This document shows positions 1-12,748 of a DNA stretch of 64,000 bases, piece after piece (position 1 is the first letter of the stretch; every line of letters starts with the position of its first letter). The position numbers and the translations under genes are program-made. The notes under the pieces are model-generated. The model ran no database searches and was not told the origin of the DNA. It was given only the letters and a program-made list of their open reading frames with translations. Location of the stretch: the NCBI RefSeq assembly GCF_016097555.1, contig NC_054702.1:70733695-70797694 (forward strand), given 5' to 3'. The stretch is from Gigantopelta aegis. Its lineage: Eukaryota > Mollusca > Gastropoda > Neomphalida > Peltospiridae.

Positions 1-120
1 GTAGGCCCTGTGTACATTTAACACCATAACTTGTATTTATCGTCTTGGTAGACCTATGACGCCGTATATATTTTGGCGCCATCTTAAAATAGCAATTGTG
101 CGTCATCAAAGAAAAACAAT

Positions 121-450
121 GAAGGAAGGAAATGTTTTATTTAACGACACACTCAACACATTTTATTTACGGTTATATGGCGTCAGACATATGGTTAAGG
201 ACCACATATATATTGAGAGAGGAAAACCGCTGTCGCCACTTCAGGGGATATACGCTTTTCGATTAGCAGCTAGGGATCTTTTATATATACACCATCCCAC
301 AGACAGGGTAGTACATACCACGGCCTTTGATATGCCAGTCGTGGTGCACTGGCTGGAACGAAAAATAGCCCAATGGGCCCATCGACGGAGATCGATCCCA
401 GACTGACCGCGCATCGAGCGGGCGCTTTACCACTGGGCTACGTCCCGCCT
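121..450 (-). mobile_element. tRNA-derived SINE, type A
   Basis: On the minus strand a head with an A-box-like TAGCCCAGTGG and a B-box-like GGGATCGATC is followed by a shared core (CCAGTGCACCACGACTGG, GGGATCTTTTATATATACACC on the plus strand) and a tail with TTAAATAAAACATTTCCTTCC. Near full length. Confidence 0.8.
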
Positions 451-1256
451 CAAAAAGCTATGACGTCAAATGAAGACGTTTTTGTTGACGGAAGTATTTT
501 TTATTGTTAAGAATAAAGCAATGTTTATAATTTGCCAGTTTGCGGTAAGTATAAACAATTAAAAATACCATGTAACTAAAAGTACTATTTTCTGTAAGGC
601 ACTTTTTTAACATCCCTTTATTTCCAAATTTTCACAATGAATTTTACTCACCTGCTGCACGAAACATTGTCGTCTGCTACTAGTGAAATAAACACAAGAC
701 GATTAGACCTCCCCTACGTCAATCCATTTCTATGGATGTCCGAATTAGTCCCCTGTCCTTATTTTTCATACGCTGCATACGATTATATTGGGTCAGGATT
801 AAACGACGTTCAAGTGCATATTACATCTTAAAATAATATCTATATTTGTCAGTAGTAAAAAAAAAACATTGTTATTTTTACACTACGCAAGTCGTTGTTT
901 ATCTGTGCGAACCCCCCCCCCCCCCCCCCCCCCCACCGAAATATAAACCCAGAGCAATATTTGGCAGTAAAAACTGCGTCCCACTTCAACCCCATGTGAT
1001 CACATTTGGAATGGCCCAGAGCTAATAATAGTAACAGCTAAACATTGACATCTAGATCTAAGGTCAGTCTTTCTTTTTTAAAATGGTACACCACCTGTTT
1101 TCTACAAACATACAAAACTAAAATGTGTTTCTTTATTTTAGGATGCATTCAGTAAAGTTTCACTTAATAGCCATCAAAATTATATACACTTACGTATGTT
1201 TAATTTATTTTATTAGCTATGCTTTAGTAGTGGCGTGTATAACTATAAGTGCTTTA

Positions 1257-1520
1257 TTATTGATGTTTATAATCATTAACAGACTTCCACCGATTTTGAT
1301 ATGAATGTACAATCTTTAAAAAGGTTGAATTATCCGAGATACTGGTTTTGCTTTTTCAAAACCTTCAAAAAAATCTTAAATACTGAAATTGCACCCAGAT
1401 GCAATGTCCTCACATATTATTATGGCGTGAATTTCTCTCCCTTAAAATGGCTGCTGTATGGTTACGCCATCTATCGACAACGTCATAAACTATTGGGCGA
1501 CAATCGGAAAAAATACCGTA
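1257..1520 (+). repeat. Dispersed repeat F, copy 1
   Basis: Matches 45837-46085 in the same orientation, e.g. ATGAATGTACAATCTTTAAA, GGTTGAATTATCCGAGATAC. Identity unknown; the open frame over it is not a recognised protein. Confidence 0.7.
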
Positions 1521-1692
1521 TAATATACTGTTACAGGTCAACTTTAACTATTACCTTTCGACCGACCGTTCAAAATTGCGCCAAAATTTCCTCAACAAAA
1601 TTGCGCACCACTTTCTCTTTGGCATTAACGGCTCCATTCAAATTCCATAGCACCACCACCACCCCCACCCGCCTTCCCCTCCCCCCACCTTT

Positions 1693-1744
1693 CCTGTCAT
1701 GGACGGAAGAGCCGGCCAAGGCCGGCTCTTGCGCCCACGACAGG
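1693..1744. repeat. GC-rich 52-bp palindrome
   Basis: Two 25-base arms around a 2-base loop match at 22 of 25; the inner 11 pairs (AAGAGCCGGCC) are perfect. A strong hairpin in an otherwise AT-rich region. Confidence 0.85.
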
Positions 1745-2369
1745 CGTGCGCTACAACAGCTTGCTCTGAATGTGCACGTAAAAAAACTATGACATGACAT
1801 GAGTTTAACTAAACATTTATTGGGCCCGGTAGGGGACATGTATTGCTTTAGCAGCACTCTCCGAATGCTTGTTCGTATTATTTGTTGGGGTTCTACACTG
1901 ATTTGATTGTTGTTAGGTTACGCAGTAAGCAGTGCCGGATTTAGACCTTGGGGGGGGGGGGGGGGGGGGGGGGGCAGGGCAGGGGCCCGGGGCACTTCAA
2001 GTTCGGAGGCCCCTGAACATAAAAATTAAATTACATGATAAATAAAAAATGAACTAATTTTATAATTATTAAATTTTTTTTTTTATAAAGGAAATCCTTA
2101 GCCTGAGGGTCCCTCTGGCAGGGGAGAACGGGGCAATTGCCAATCAGTATTGATGGAATCAGGAGTTTATCCGTAGTAAACTTACAGGGTTGATGCATTC
2201 ATCACTCTCCATACAATGTAAATTGTTTTCCCCTTTTAATAATATATGTATTATATTTTAATGTCTGTAATGCCTATGCACTGTATATTAACGGCTAAGA
2301 AAGTATATAATAATTAAGAACTTGGAGTGAAATTCGGGTAGCTCGGAAGTAATTAAGTAATTACACACT

Positions 2370-3135
2370 GTCCATCTTATAAACGTAAGTGCAAAATTTG
2401 CAAAATAATTTTCCAAGCTGAATCGCATAAGAATGCTTGATGATATCCAGTCGTTACTTCGTGTAAACCACTGCTAACTCCTTCAGCAGATCTCTTTAAG
2501 GAATTACAGTGGTTGCCTTTTGATTATAGGTGCACATACCATACAGGTACATTAGTATATAAGGCGTTGAACAATCTGACACCTGCATATATAAGTGATT
2601 ATTTCATACCATCATCAGGCTCAAATAAATATAACCTGAGATCAGCAACACATAATAATCTTGTATTGCCAAGACCCAACACTGAATTGTATAAACACTC
2701 CTTCAGATATTCCGGTGTTGAAACATGGAATACGATCCCAGATTCTATTAAAAAGTGTATCCTTACTTTCATTTAAAAGGCAATATAAAAAATTCATAAC
2801 AACACTTGCTCTTGGTAATGTTCAGTAAAATGTTTACTCAGGAATCTGTACGTTTAAATTATGTTTTTTTATGATTATATCAAGTTGTGATAACATTTGT
2901 TTGTATATGTAAACAAAATTGTATTAATTATGTATGCATCATGGGTATTTACCTTATAGTTTCGATGCATTTAATGAAGAATAATTATGTTATGTTTTGT
3001 TATTACATTGTTTATTTCATTATATGTTGAGTAATAATGTTTAATACTTAATAGACAGAAGGCTACAAGGGAGATTAGTGTACTACTATTTGTGTAACTT
3101 TCTTTAACTAAAGATCATTATTATTATTATTATGA
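2370..3135 (+). mobile_element. LINE 3' fragment (non-LTR retrotransposon C-terminal end)
   Basis: Translated pieces such as CKICKIIFQAESHKNA and, in another frame, WLPFDYRCTYHTGTLVYKAL, then PAYISDYF, YNLRSATHNN and FRYSGVETWNTIPDSI, resemble the C-terminal end after the reverse transcriptase in invertebrate LINEs. The frame is broken by stops and shifts. It ends in a (ATT)n tail at about 3117-3134. Clade (Jockey/CR1-like) not resolved. Confidence 0.7.
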
Positions 3136-5130
3136 AAGGTATTTGATGACGTTATAATAGGAATTTAACGTCACACGTAGGAAGTCAATGCACCTCTTTT
3201 TGCTGCCTAACGGCCCATTCTCCACTAATTGTGCATTTCAAAAATAGAAAGAAAAAAAAGTTTGTAGAATGTAGATCATTGTTTGTTATTTTAATAGATA
3301 CATGTCTTAGTGAACCCCTGCGCGTGCTGTAACCTCACCGTGGTGCAGGAGTGTAACATTCTCTTTGAGAATGGCCAATACAGCACAAATTTAAGTTTAG
3401 AGTAAAATTCGGTGTCCGTAAAATTCTGTGATATTTGTATTTGTATTTTTGCACAGTTCTTTACACTGTTTTTGTTTAAACCTTGAATTTTTATATTGAT
3501 GTTGATCATCACTTTATTTATTTGCATTACCATAGTTTGACACCCAATAGCCGATGTATTTTTCGTGCTGGGGTGTCGTTAAACATTCATTCATTCAGTC
3601 TTAGTGAACGGAATCTGACAGGGTTGCATCCTGGAAGCCATATTTTCTAAAATAACTTAATATACACGACATTACGGTAAACAACATATACGTTACATCG
3701 GTACTGTCTTTCAGTAACATAAAGAAGTATCCATGGTTGATGTCTTTAGTACAACACAGGCGTTTATTTTGTTAAAAGATATGCCTAATTAGGACATAAA
3801 TATACATATTTGAAACAGATTAACTTAATTACGAGTTTAATATAAGAAATGATAATTCGTGCACCTTAATCTGGATAAATGTTCCATAAAATCAATGACA
3901 CATTGTGATGAATATACTAGTAATATATTTTTATTGCAAAAATACAGACTATAATTTTTCTGCCATACGTTACTCCAAACTATTTTCTATGCTTCTGTAA
4001 CATGTTCGCTGCAAGTGACAGTGGCTGATTGCATAGCTGCTGTCACATAGTAACATATTTGTAATAAAAATAAAATTGAAACAATTATTGTCAAAGTATT
4101 TTAACTAAATAATCTATCTATAAGTGGTATAATTAACTCTTTAAATGCAATCCGTATTTCACCTGCCTTTGATGACAATTTTAAGATGATCCGACGCCGA
4201 ACGTTGTGCTTTGATATGAAGGGTATGCGTGTATCCATGTCATTTAGATCAGTCTGTAGAACCTAACCAATGTACCAACCATTGCCATACATGGCAAACA
4301 TCGAATTCCCCACAAAAGGTGAATTCTCATTATCTGGTTGGAATGCCGACTGACCAACTGCAGCCGACTCGACCTCATGTTCTGAAGTGCGGCTGTTTCA
4401 CAACATTGTGTTGCAGATCTGAACACGGTTTGTGCGGTACCCACCCATTGCATGGATGACATATCTCACTGTAGCAAGATGCCTCAAGAGTACTAGTATA
4501 TATCTATCCATCTATCATATACCATAGATTGGACAGTAGGTAACTTCCTGGTACCTGGACTTTATTTCTCTAAACCGTTGTATTAATCAGCAGGTGCATC
4601 AACTGATCAAATTGGAATCGTTTAAGGGTTTTATTTTTCGTTCTCTGTAGGATTTCTGCCCTTGTTTTAACCATTGTCGAACTAAAATGAATTTCATTGA
4701 GTAAAGTAAAATCCAGTACAAATGAAATTACATCAATGGTACGTACACTATCGACTGATATATGCATTATTATTATTATTATACAAAGTGATTTTTAAAA
4801 ACATAGCAAATAACACTAAACGTAGGTCAGGGCGATATGAAAATGAGCAATTTGCACACTTAGTGGAGAATGGACCTAACATAAGTACGTTCACGTGTTT
4901 GCTCTGGGTAATAAACATATATTAGAACTGATAACTCTTAAGATGAAATTCTAGTCTCAAGTCAAACTCTTCAAACTGTAGAATTGTGATTTACAATCAA
5001 TTGTTTAATTAACATCGACGATCACTTCGGTTGTTGCAATATCTAGATTTTGAAAGAGTAAAGGAGAAAACATGTTTGAGAATTTATTATCTATTGTAAC
5101 TAATATGGACTGTAAAGTACATAAATTATA
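3136..5130. other. Non-coding spacer
   Basis: AT-rich; beyond the SINE tail fragment near 3560 I see no gene, RNA or element. The overlapping open frames at 4229-4462 on both strands have no recognised similarity. Confidence 0.5.
3530..3592 (+). repeat. SINE-like tail fragment
   Basis: Short match to the A2 tail class (GACACCCAATAGCCGATG, GGGGTGTCGTTAAACATTC). Body not recognisable. Confidence 0.45.
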
Positions 5131-5135
5131 CTAGT

Positions 5136-6350
5136 TGTCACGGGGATCCTATAATACCCGTAGCTGAATAAAACACGATTATCCAAATATCTCTCCTAAC
5201 TGTATATCTATTAGATCTCTCTGTATCGGGCAGTCTAATACCCGAGTGGCTCGGCTCTAGGTATAATCAGAGATAAGATCTTATATAAATATAGTAATAT
5301 AGCACGTTTAGTTCACTAGAAAACACAACAAAACACAATACACTTTGGAATTTGTATTAACACTACGCTGACAAATGTACTTGCCGCAGTAGTTAATTAA
5401 CAACAACAATATAATAACAACCCAGAGCTAATCACTTAATTAGTTAATCACTAGGTGTCTAGTTTACACAATATTCTAATCACTTCACGGTGATACAATC
5501 CACATGCGTGTGATAATTGAGAAACGCTGCCAGGGGAACTTAATTAATAAAGGAATTACAACTATTACTAACTGGTTAATTTTTATTTAACTCTTAACTA
5601 CTCATTCAGTAACCTTGTAATACAGAATTAATACTGGTACATATCACCATAAAGACAATAACCTACAGTTTACCTAGGTCCTCTAGGATGACTGGCTAAG
5701 CTTTAATATTTTAGAACAGTGAAGCCTACAATTTACTTCGTCAGATTACCGGAAACACTGTCTAAATAATATTGGTATAATACAGTATTAAAATATTTAA
5801 AGTCACATCAGTCATATCAAGGTTATACAACAGAGCAGAAAAATATATTTACCACGTCCGGACTGAACTTATATAGATCGTTCAGGGGACGACGTCCGTT
5901 TCCCCTGGATACTTCCAATGTTTCTCCCCGATATATCTAAAATCCTATCTATTTATTCAAAAATCTCAGAGACAGCGAATATCGCCTGGGGGCACAACGC
6001 GGTACCTCACCTATCATGTGATATTGCCACAACTCCCAGAGACGGTATTTTTTTCTTAGATGGTCAGACTTACTGTCGCCATTCCGCTAGCAATACCCCG
6101 ATCGTAAACCGAACTACCGAAGGTATTACGTAACTACTGGCCACATGGCCTCCACACCTGGTCTAAGTGTGTATTAGGGGATACGGTCGCGCGGAGGTAT
6201 TACGTAACCAAGTGCCCACCTGGTCTAAGTGCATATTGGGACACAAGACTACCACCGTCGCGCGGGGGTATTACGTAACCAAGCTGCACACAGCCCTCTA
6301 AAACAATTAGCATCGCCACAGGCGAAAAGATAAGAACATGTTCCGTCACA
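5136..6350 (-). mobile_element. Solo LTR, copy 1
   Basis: Ends TGTCACGGGG and CCGTCACA form the 5'-TG...CA-3' signature of LTRs, flanked by a perfect 5-bp duplication CTAGT (5131-5135, 6351-6355). No internal retroviral genes are present, so this is a solo LTR, about 1.2 kb. The inverse copy lies at 17463-18731. Direct repeats with the motif TTACGTAA lie at 6126, 6200 and 6271. Strand is inferred: the motif-rich end is taken as U3. Gypsy/Ty3 type is likely but cannot be proven without pol. Confidence 0.85.
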
Positions 6351-6769
6351 CTAGTCAACACAGTTCCCCTAGAAAGAACTAGAGTCACAAGTGTGTGAGT
6401 CTTAGTGGAGATATTTTATAAATGAATAGCGCTGCAACATTGTTGCCCGAGCGAGAGTTCAAAAATCTAGCTGTATTTCAGTGGATTCAGCCCCATCTAA
6501 AATCACTAAAAAAAATAATAATTAAAAAACCCCGACTCATACGCTTATATGCTGGCGTGACTCGAAGAGCAATGCTCAACCTGCATTTGTAGCTCGATTC
6601 TATTTAAGGTGCATTAATAATAAATTTTTCTACGCATGCTTGTCGTAATATTTACACTGTCTGGCATTTTCAGAGCACGTTACAATCAACACACACTCGA
6701 GGAATTACTGCTATCGACCAACTGAGGCTTTGTGAGATAACATTACATGCAATTAATTACCATTACAGA

Positions 6770-6988
6770 CCAAGAGCTAGGGGCGTTATTTAACCGAAAA
6801 GGTCCAACAGATCTGAAGGTATTTTTGAATTTCCTGATATATGTAGTTTATAGCAAATCTATTCAGACTTTTTAATTTGATCGAAATATCGAAATAATAT
6901 TTCATATATCAGGGTATTCAAAAGTACCATCAGACCTTTTTGAGTCCTTTTCGGTTAAATACCCCCCCCCCCCCCCCCCCCGCTCTTG
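6770..6988. mobile_element. Foldback element with poly-C
   Basis: Arms TTATTTAACCGAAAAGG and CCTTTTCGGTTAAATA; the right arm is followed by a C run (6962-6980) and CGCTCTT, which pairs with AAGAGC on the left. No clear duplication. Confidence 0.6.
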
Positions 6989-7009
6989 TAGGCCTACTAA
7001 CAAAAGTTC

Positions 7010-7218
7010 GTTTTTAGTTTAACGACATCACTAGAGCACATTTATGTATTAATCAATGGCTATTGGATGTCAAACATTTAGTAATTTTGATGTATAGTCT
7101 TAGAGAGGAAACCTGCCACATTGTTTCATTAGTCAGCAATGGATCTTTTATTTGCACCATCATCCCAGAGATAGGATAGCACATACCATGGCCTTTGATA
7201 TACCAGTCGTGGTGGCTT
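7010..7218 (-). mobile_element. SINE fragment, type A2 tail
   Basis: It shares the core but has an alternative tail (minus-strand GGTGTCGTTAAAC class, plus-strand TTTAACGACATCACTAGAGC). Head missing; truncated near 7218. Confidence 0.65.
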
Positions 7219-8037
7219 TGGACTGTTACATGTGATTAACACTGCTAGAAACACCTATAGCCACTGTCTATATATGTAATATTCTCATTGTATAGGACAT
7301 GGAATGCAGCAACAGATCGGTTTCGATGACTCAATGGCTAGCTGCCAAGTTTAAGTCTGGAAACTATATTATTATAAAAAAATCTTCTGAATGACAAATT
7401 CTGCACTATCAACAATAGCAAAATAATTTCATTTCAGAACTTAACTGGAATACTATCTATTAAATTTGAAACAAAATAAATAAAACAGTGATGGTTCCAA
7501 TATAGTATATAATGAATGCATAGAATATTAACTACTAATTGCATACAAATTAAATGCTATTGACAATGAAACACGGTTTTTTGTCATGAAAAACGGGTAT
7601 GGCGCCATACCCCGATTGTTTTTTGCAGGATTTTATTTTATTTTAAATTAACCTTTTGACAAAATTAATTACTCCTATCATTAATGTATGATTTTAATCA
7701 GATTGGATTTTCTTAACACTAACCCTAAACTTAACCCTTTTTTTTCTGGGGGAGACCCCCATAACCCTTGTTGACTGTGGTTGCATTCAATTACATAGCG
7801 CCACACCCAAATGTTTCTTTCTGGCAGAAACACCGATGAAGGATTTTCCGTGTCTTAATTCGTTGTTCAGTGTCAAATATTAATTAGTAAAAGCAAATGC
7901 AGATCTATATTGGGGGAGAGGGGTCGAGCCATGTTCCCATGGACAATATATTGTAAAAAGAGAAAGTTCGCTCGACCACCCCCGCACACACGCCTGGATT
8001 TTAGCGCTAAGATTCCTTCGAAAAACGGGGATGGGGG

Positions 8038-8039
<2 letters not shown>
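7219..8039. other. Non-coding spacer
   Basis: AT-rich, nothing recognised. Confidence 0.5.

Positions 8040-8118
<79 letters not shown>
8040..8118. repeat. (AG)n microsatellite
   Basis: Pure AG dinucleotide run; open frames over it are artefacts. Confidence 0.98.
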
Positions 8119-8119
<1 letters not shown>

Positions 8120-8305
8120 GGCAGGCAGGCAGAGAAAGACAGAGAGAAAGACAGACAAAGATGGACAAATAGAAAACAAAATGTCTACCCCTCTTCCCCA
8201 AACAAAATTCTAAAAGCTCAGAAACGTGTTTGAAGTATCCAGGTGGTGGTTTTGGGGTGGGGTTTTTTTAATTTTAATTTTTTTTTTATAACTGCATATC
8301 TCTAA

Positions 8306-8308
<3 letters not shown>

Positions 8309-8374
<66 letters not shown>
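8309..8374. repeat. (AT)n microsatellite
   Basis: Pure AT dinucleotide run. Confidence 0.98.
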
Positions 8375-8376
<2 letters not shown>

Positions 8377-8699
8377 CACCTCCTCCTTTTTTTTGGCACC
8401 TCCTCACGCCAGTGCATCCTGCCAACATTGCCTTACTCTTGTACTCAGTACCAATAATATTCCAGTCCTCACGTCTCCTGCCCCCCGCCCCCCCCCACCC
8501 CTTTAACAAACTGTAGCAGCCTCTCGTTGTAACACACACTATATATATCTGTGACACTTTCGTAATTGCGATTTCATGTACACATTCATTATCTAAACTT
8601 AAAAACTGCGTTCATCATGAACCAGCGGAAGCACAACATTTAATCAACTTCCCACACTTGACCGGCCGTCTGCAACAGAAATATTTATATATATATATC

Positions 8700-8923
8700 T
8701 ATATGTCTAACAGTAGTGGTGGTCACGTGACAGCAGTGCTTGTTTACATCGATCAGCTGACTGGCAGCTGACTGAGAGTTCAAGAAGGTATAATGCCGGC
8801 ATTGAGGTAGTCGCAGATCGAAGACATGGTACGGGTCGGCGCTTTCTGATACACATTTATACGGAATCTCTTATCAAACTGGGCAGATTTGAACCTTTTA
8901 CCTCTGCGATCTCAGAGAAAACG
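8700..8923 (+). promoter_or_regulatory. Possible promoter/untranslated first exon of the SLC16A10-like gene
   Basis: This non-repetitive, more GC-balanced stretch holds a CACGTG E-box near 8726 and ends at ACG before a consensus GTAAGT donor (GT at 8924-8925). It lies on the right strand about 3.8 kb before the first recognised coding exon. No coding similarity is visible. This is inference only; the donor could be fortuitous. Confidence 0.2.
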
Positions 8924-9489
8924 GTAAGTTGAGTAGGAATAGAGACTGTAGCGTGTGTGTTTTTACATCAATCCCGATCAATTTTCCAAACCTAACTGTG
9001 ATAAGAGTTCCACTAGGATTCTACCGGCTAGAGATTTGTGGTACATAACATGCGAATGGTGGACTGCTCCGTGGCTTTATATTTCGCAGTGTGTTTGATC
9101 AGCTAATGGGTTAAATCCGCCGAAAGTGAACGTTAGAGCTTCTATATCCGTGGCTTGATTACTTAACCGAAATAAAGTCGATTAACCTTCTCGACTGAGC
9201 AAAGGGCAGATGACAGTATATTTCTTTATCAATGTAGTGGGACAACGAAAATGGAAGCAATAGGCCTACAACTTTTGAAAAAAAATAAAAAATAAGGAGT
9301 AGGTCTCTTGTGGTATATTATATATTGGGTAAACTATTACATAGCTCGTGGTTTTTCCCAGGTAAACTATATTGATAATGTAAAATTTACTGATTAAACA
9401 GACCCGTAGGAACGATATCTGGAGTGGGGTGGGGGTGGGAGTAGGGGTAGGGGTGGATGAAATAATCTCTAGGTGGGTTCCACAGTCTC

Positions 9490-9835
<346 letters not shown>

Positions 9836-10403
9836 GACAAAACAAAACCATATACTTTCGTCGACGAGTGGGTAGGATGAGGAAAGGGAAATGTGGCCCT
9901 TAAAATGAGTTTATATCTTGATTGTTATAAATCGAATGTGTTTAAAAAGTAGTTTACTGTGTGCTTGTGTATTTCATACTATAGAATTTAATTTAACAAT
10001 TGTCTAATTGTGCGCCGACCTGGATATCTCGTACCATAGCCTAGATTTAACTACCCACTATATATTTAAAATCACTTTACGAGTATCCACGACTGCCGTA
10101 GTGTTTCAATGTATTCGGTTACACAATACACTTCCTGTCGTGCGATCTGGTAAACAAGCATCCATTCTTTTTCCATGCCCAGTTAAAAACATGTCGCTTA
10201 CAAATGTCGGTACATTTTCTTGTGTTTTTCAAACAACGGACTGTGACTAAATTATTTATTCGTCGCTGCAGGGTCGTAAATAGCTTTTCACAATACTGTT
10301 CCTGTTTTGCGATCTCGTAAACAACCATTAATTCTGTTTCATAGTCAGTTTCCTATTAAGTGTGCTCAAACGCGTCGTGTGAGCTAGTACATATTCTCCT
10401 TTC

Positions 10404-10553
10404 CAGAGGCGGGTTCCAAGGGACCCGCCCCCTCCCCCAATATATCAAAATGCATTACTTCTGTTTTTTATGGGTGGAGGTTCCCTTTTCACGAGTTGGT
10501 TCATATGCCCTTTTTCCGTTAGTCCCCCATAATATTTCTTGAATCCGCCACTG
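10404..10553. mobile_element. 150-bp inverted-repeat element
   Basis: Ends CAGAGGCGGGTTCCAAGG and CTTGAATCCGCCACTG with a perfect CTTTC duplication (10399-10403, 10554-10558). No coding. Confidence 0.8.
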
Positions 10554-10805
10554 CTTTCTTTTTTGTTTCCACCAACTACCCATTTTCCATGCCTATAGTT
10601 AATATCAACTTATCATGTCAAGGCCATGCCTTTACTACATAAGTGGCGGGGTGGCTGTGGTGATTCGTGGTAAACAAACAGAATCAGGACTCTTAGTAAT
10701 TTAAGGTCTTGTTTAGCTCAACAAAAAGTCTAATTTTAATATTAAAAAAAGGCAAATTTTCGTATGTTTTTTTTAGGGCAAATGCTACCATCCCCTCCTC
10801 TCTGT

Positions 10806-11134
10806 GGAGCGGGACGTAGCCCAATGGTAAAGCGTTAGCTTGATGCGCGGTCGGTCTGGGATCGATTCCCGTCGGTGGGCTCATTGGGCTATTTCTCGCT
10901 CCAGCCAGTGCACCACGACTGGTATATCAAAGGCCGTGGTATGTGTTATCCTGTCTGTGGGATGATGCATATAAAAGATCCCTTGCTGCTAATCGAAAAC
11001 AGTAGCCCATGAAGTGGCGATAGCGGGTTTCCTCTCTCACTATCTGTGTGGTCCTTAACCATAATGTCAGATGCCATATAACCGTAAATAAAATGTGTTG
11101 AGTGCGTCATTAAATAAAACATTTCCTTCCTTCC
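10806..11134 (+). mobile_element. tRNA-derived SINE, type A, near full length
   Basis: Clear order: head GCGGGACGTAGCCCAATGG with B-box-like GGTCTGGGATCGATTCCC, core with CCAGTGCACCACGACTGG and ATATAAAAGATCCCTTGCTG, tail AATAAAATGTGTTGAGTGCG and a pyrimidine-rich end CCTTCCTT. This is the best reference copy in the window. Confidence 0.85.
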
Positions 11135-11519
11135 TCTTTTCTCCCCACTTGATTGCGGTCCTACACATGCACAGGTATGTTTTAAAACAATTAATTCACC
11201 TCAAAGACAAAGTTTATCGTAGCATTTAAGAGATCTGAAGAATGTGTGTATTAGCAATCCTCATTTTGGGAGAAATTCGAAATTACACTTTTTATTATAT
11301 TCTATATTAGTTTGAAATTATGTTACATATTACTTAAACTACTGAAACATTTCTTTTCAAAACGAAGGTAAATTTAATGTTCCTGGGCGTCCTGGTATTT
11401 GTATTAATTCAAAATACATTTCATGCAAAACAGAAGAGGTATGCATACTGAAGAAACTAAGGTGTGAGATTTGAATGAGTTCAGGGACACTTGGATAAAG
11501 CACAACAATGATTCTGTTC

Positions 11520-12233
11520 CCAGACATGACTTAATCTAGTCACTATGTTGAAACACGAACTAATGATAAACCTTTTATGAACGGGCATATTAGAAAACTA
11601 ATTAGGCAAAGACACAGACTGCATAACAAAGCTAAACATACGAACATACCTGAAGATTGGGCAAATTTGAGGAAATCGCGTAATTTGGTTGTATCCGAAG
11701 TGCGAAAAGCAAAACTAGATTATTTAAAAAATTAGATAATAAAATAAACAATTCGGCTACTTTAGGTGAGAAAGACTGGTGGAAGTTGATAAATACATAC
11801 TTAAAAGGACGCTGCGCTACTAGTTCTACTACTACACCACTGTTAGTTAATGCTTTTGTAGTAAATAACCCAACAGATATAGCTAATGCCTTTAATGACT
11901 TCTTTATTACGCAGTCAACTCTTGACCACCTTCATTCCGAGGTCCCGGAGATTGATGCTATATCAAACGTAACCCTGGATCACATTGAATTTAATACAAA
12001 AGAGGTAGAAGATATCTTAAAGTCATTAAATCCGGAAAAGTCTACTGGTCCAGATCTCATTAGCAATACGTTATTAAAAATGTTAGCTTCAGAACTTACC
12101 CACCCATTAACTCGACTTTTCAATCTTTCAATACAACGCTCATATTTTCCCTCTAATTGGAAACTAGCCAATGTTACACCTATCCATAAAAAAGGTTCTG
12201 TCCACGATATTAGTAACTATAGACCGATATCAA
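11520..12233 (+). mobile_element. LINE reverse-transcriptase fragment, cut by the assembly gap
   Basis: The frame from 11786 holds ANAFNDFFITQS, then STGPDLISNTLLKMLASELT, LTRLFNLSIQRSYFPSNWKL and VTPIHKKGSVHDISNYRPIS, the start of a non-LTR reverse transcriptase. Upstream pieces (FMNGHIRKLIRQRHRLHNKA, broken by a stop near 11733) belong to the linker before it. The right part is lost in the 200-N gap. Possibly the same family as the fragment at 2370-3135. Confidence 0.82.
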
Positions 12234-12433
12234 NNNNNNNNNNNNNNNNNNNNNNNNNNNNNNNNNNNNNNNNNNNNNNNNNNNNNNNNNNNNNNNNNNN
12301 NNNNNNNNNNNNNNNNNNNNNNNNNNNNNNNNNNNNNNNNNNNNNNNNNNNNNNNNNNNNNNNNNNNNNNNNNNNNNNNNNNNNNNNNNNNNNNNNNNNN
12401 NNNNNNNNNNNNNNNNNNNNNNNNNNNNNNNNN
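12234..12433. other. Assembly gap of exactly 200 N
   Basis: The run of N is 200 bases, a round placeholder size. It interrupts a LINE reverse-transcriptase frame on its left and is followed directly by long G and C runs (12434-12491), so the true sequence and distance here are unknown. The LINE 3' part and possibly an SLC16A10-like exon could be inside. Confidence 0.98.
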
Positions 12434-12466
<33 letters not shown>

Positions 12467-12748
12467 GACCCCCCCGGGGGGGGGGGGGGGGCCTTTGTGG
12501 TGTACGTTTGTTTTTGGAAATGGTGGAAGGTTTCTAACACTATATGTCAAAATTACCAAATGTTTGACATCTAATAGCCGAATTACAGCGGGGGGGGAAA
12601 TCTGATATAGGAGGTTGTACCGCCGATCCGTCAGTCCCCACCCCCTCCCAAAGTCGTCCCTACGGGCCTGGACATAAAGTAGAATTATGCCTTAATAGTT
12701 AATACCATTGTTATACTAAATGACTGTGACTTCTTTATGTTGTTGCAG

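Noticed and set aside
56-406. 116-residue open frame at the window start
   Set aside because: Lies across a SINE in antisense; the same peptide-like pieces recur at 35991, 59590 and 59652 over other SINE copies.
4229-4462. Two overlapping 72-76-residue frames on opposite strands
   Set aside because: No recognised similarity, no splice or start context; probably chance in an old repeat.
7880-8233. Open frames with Arg-Glu and Ser-Leu repeats over 8.0-8.1 kb (and likewise at 9.5-9.8 and 20.5-20.8 kb)
   Set aside because: They are translations of AG, CA and AT microsatellites, open in several frames on both strands.
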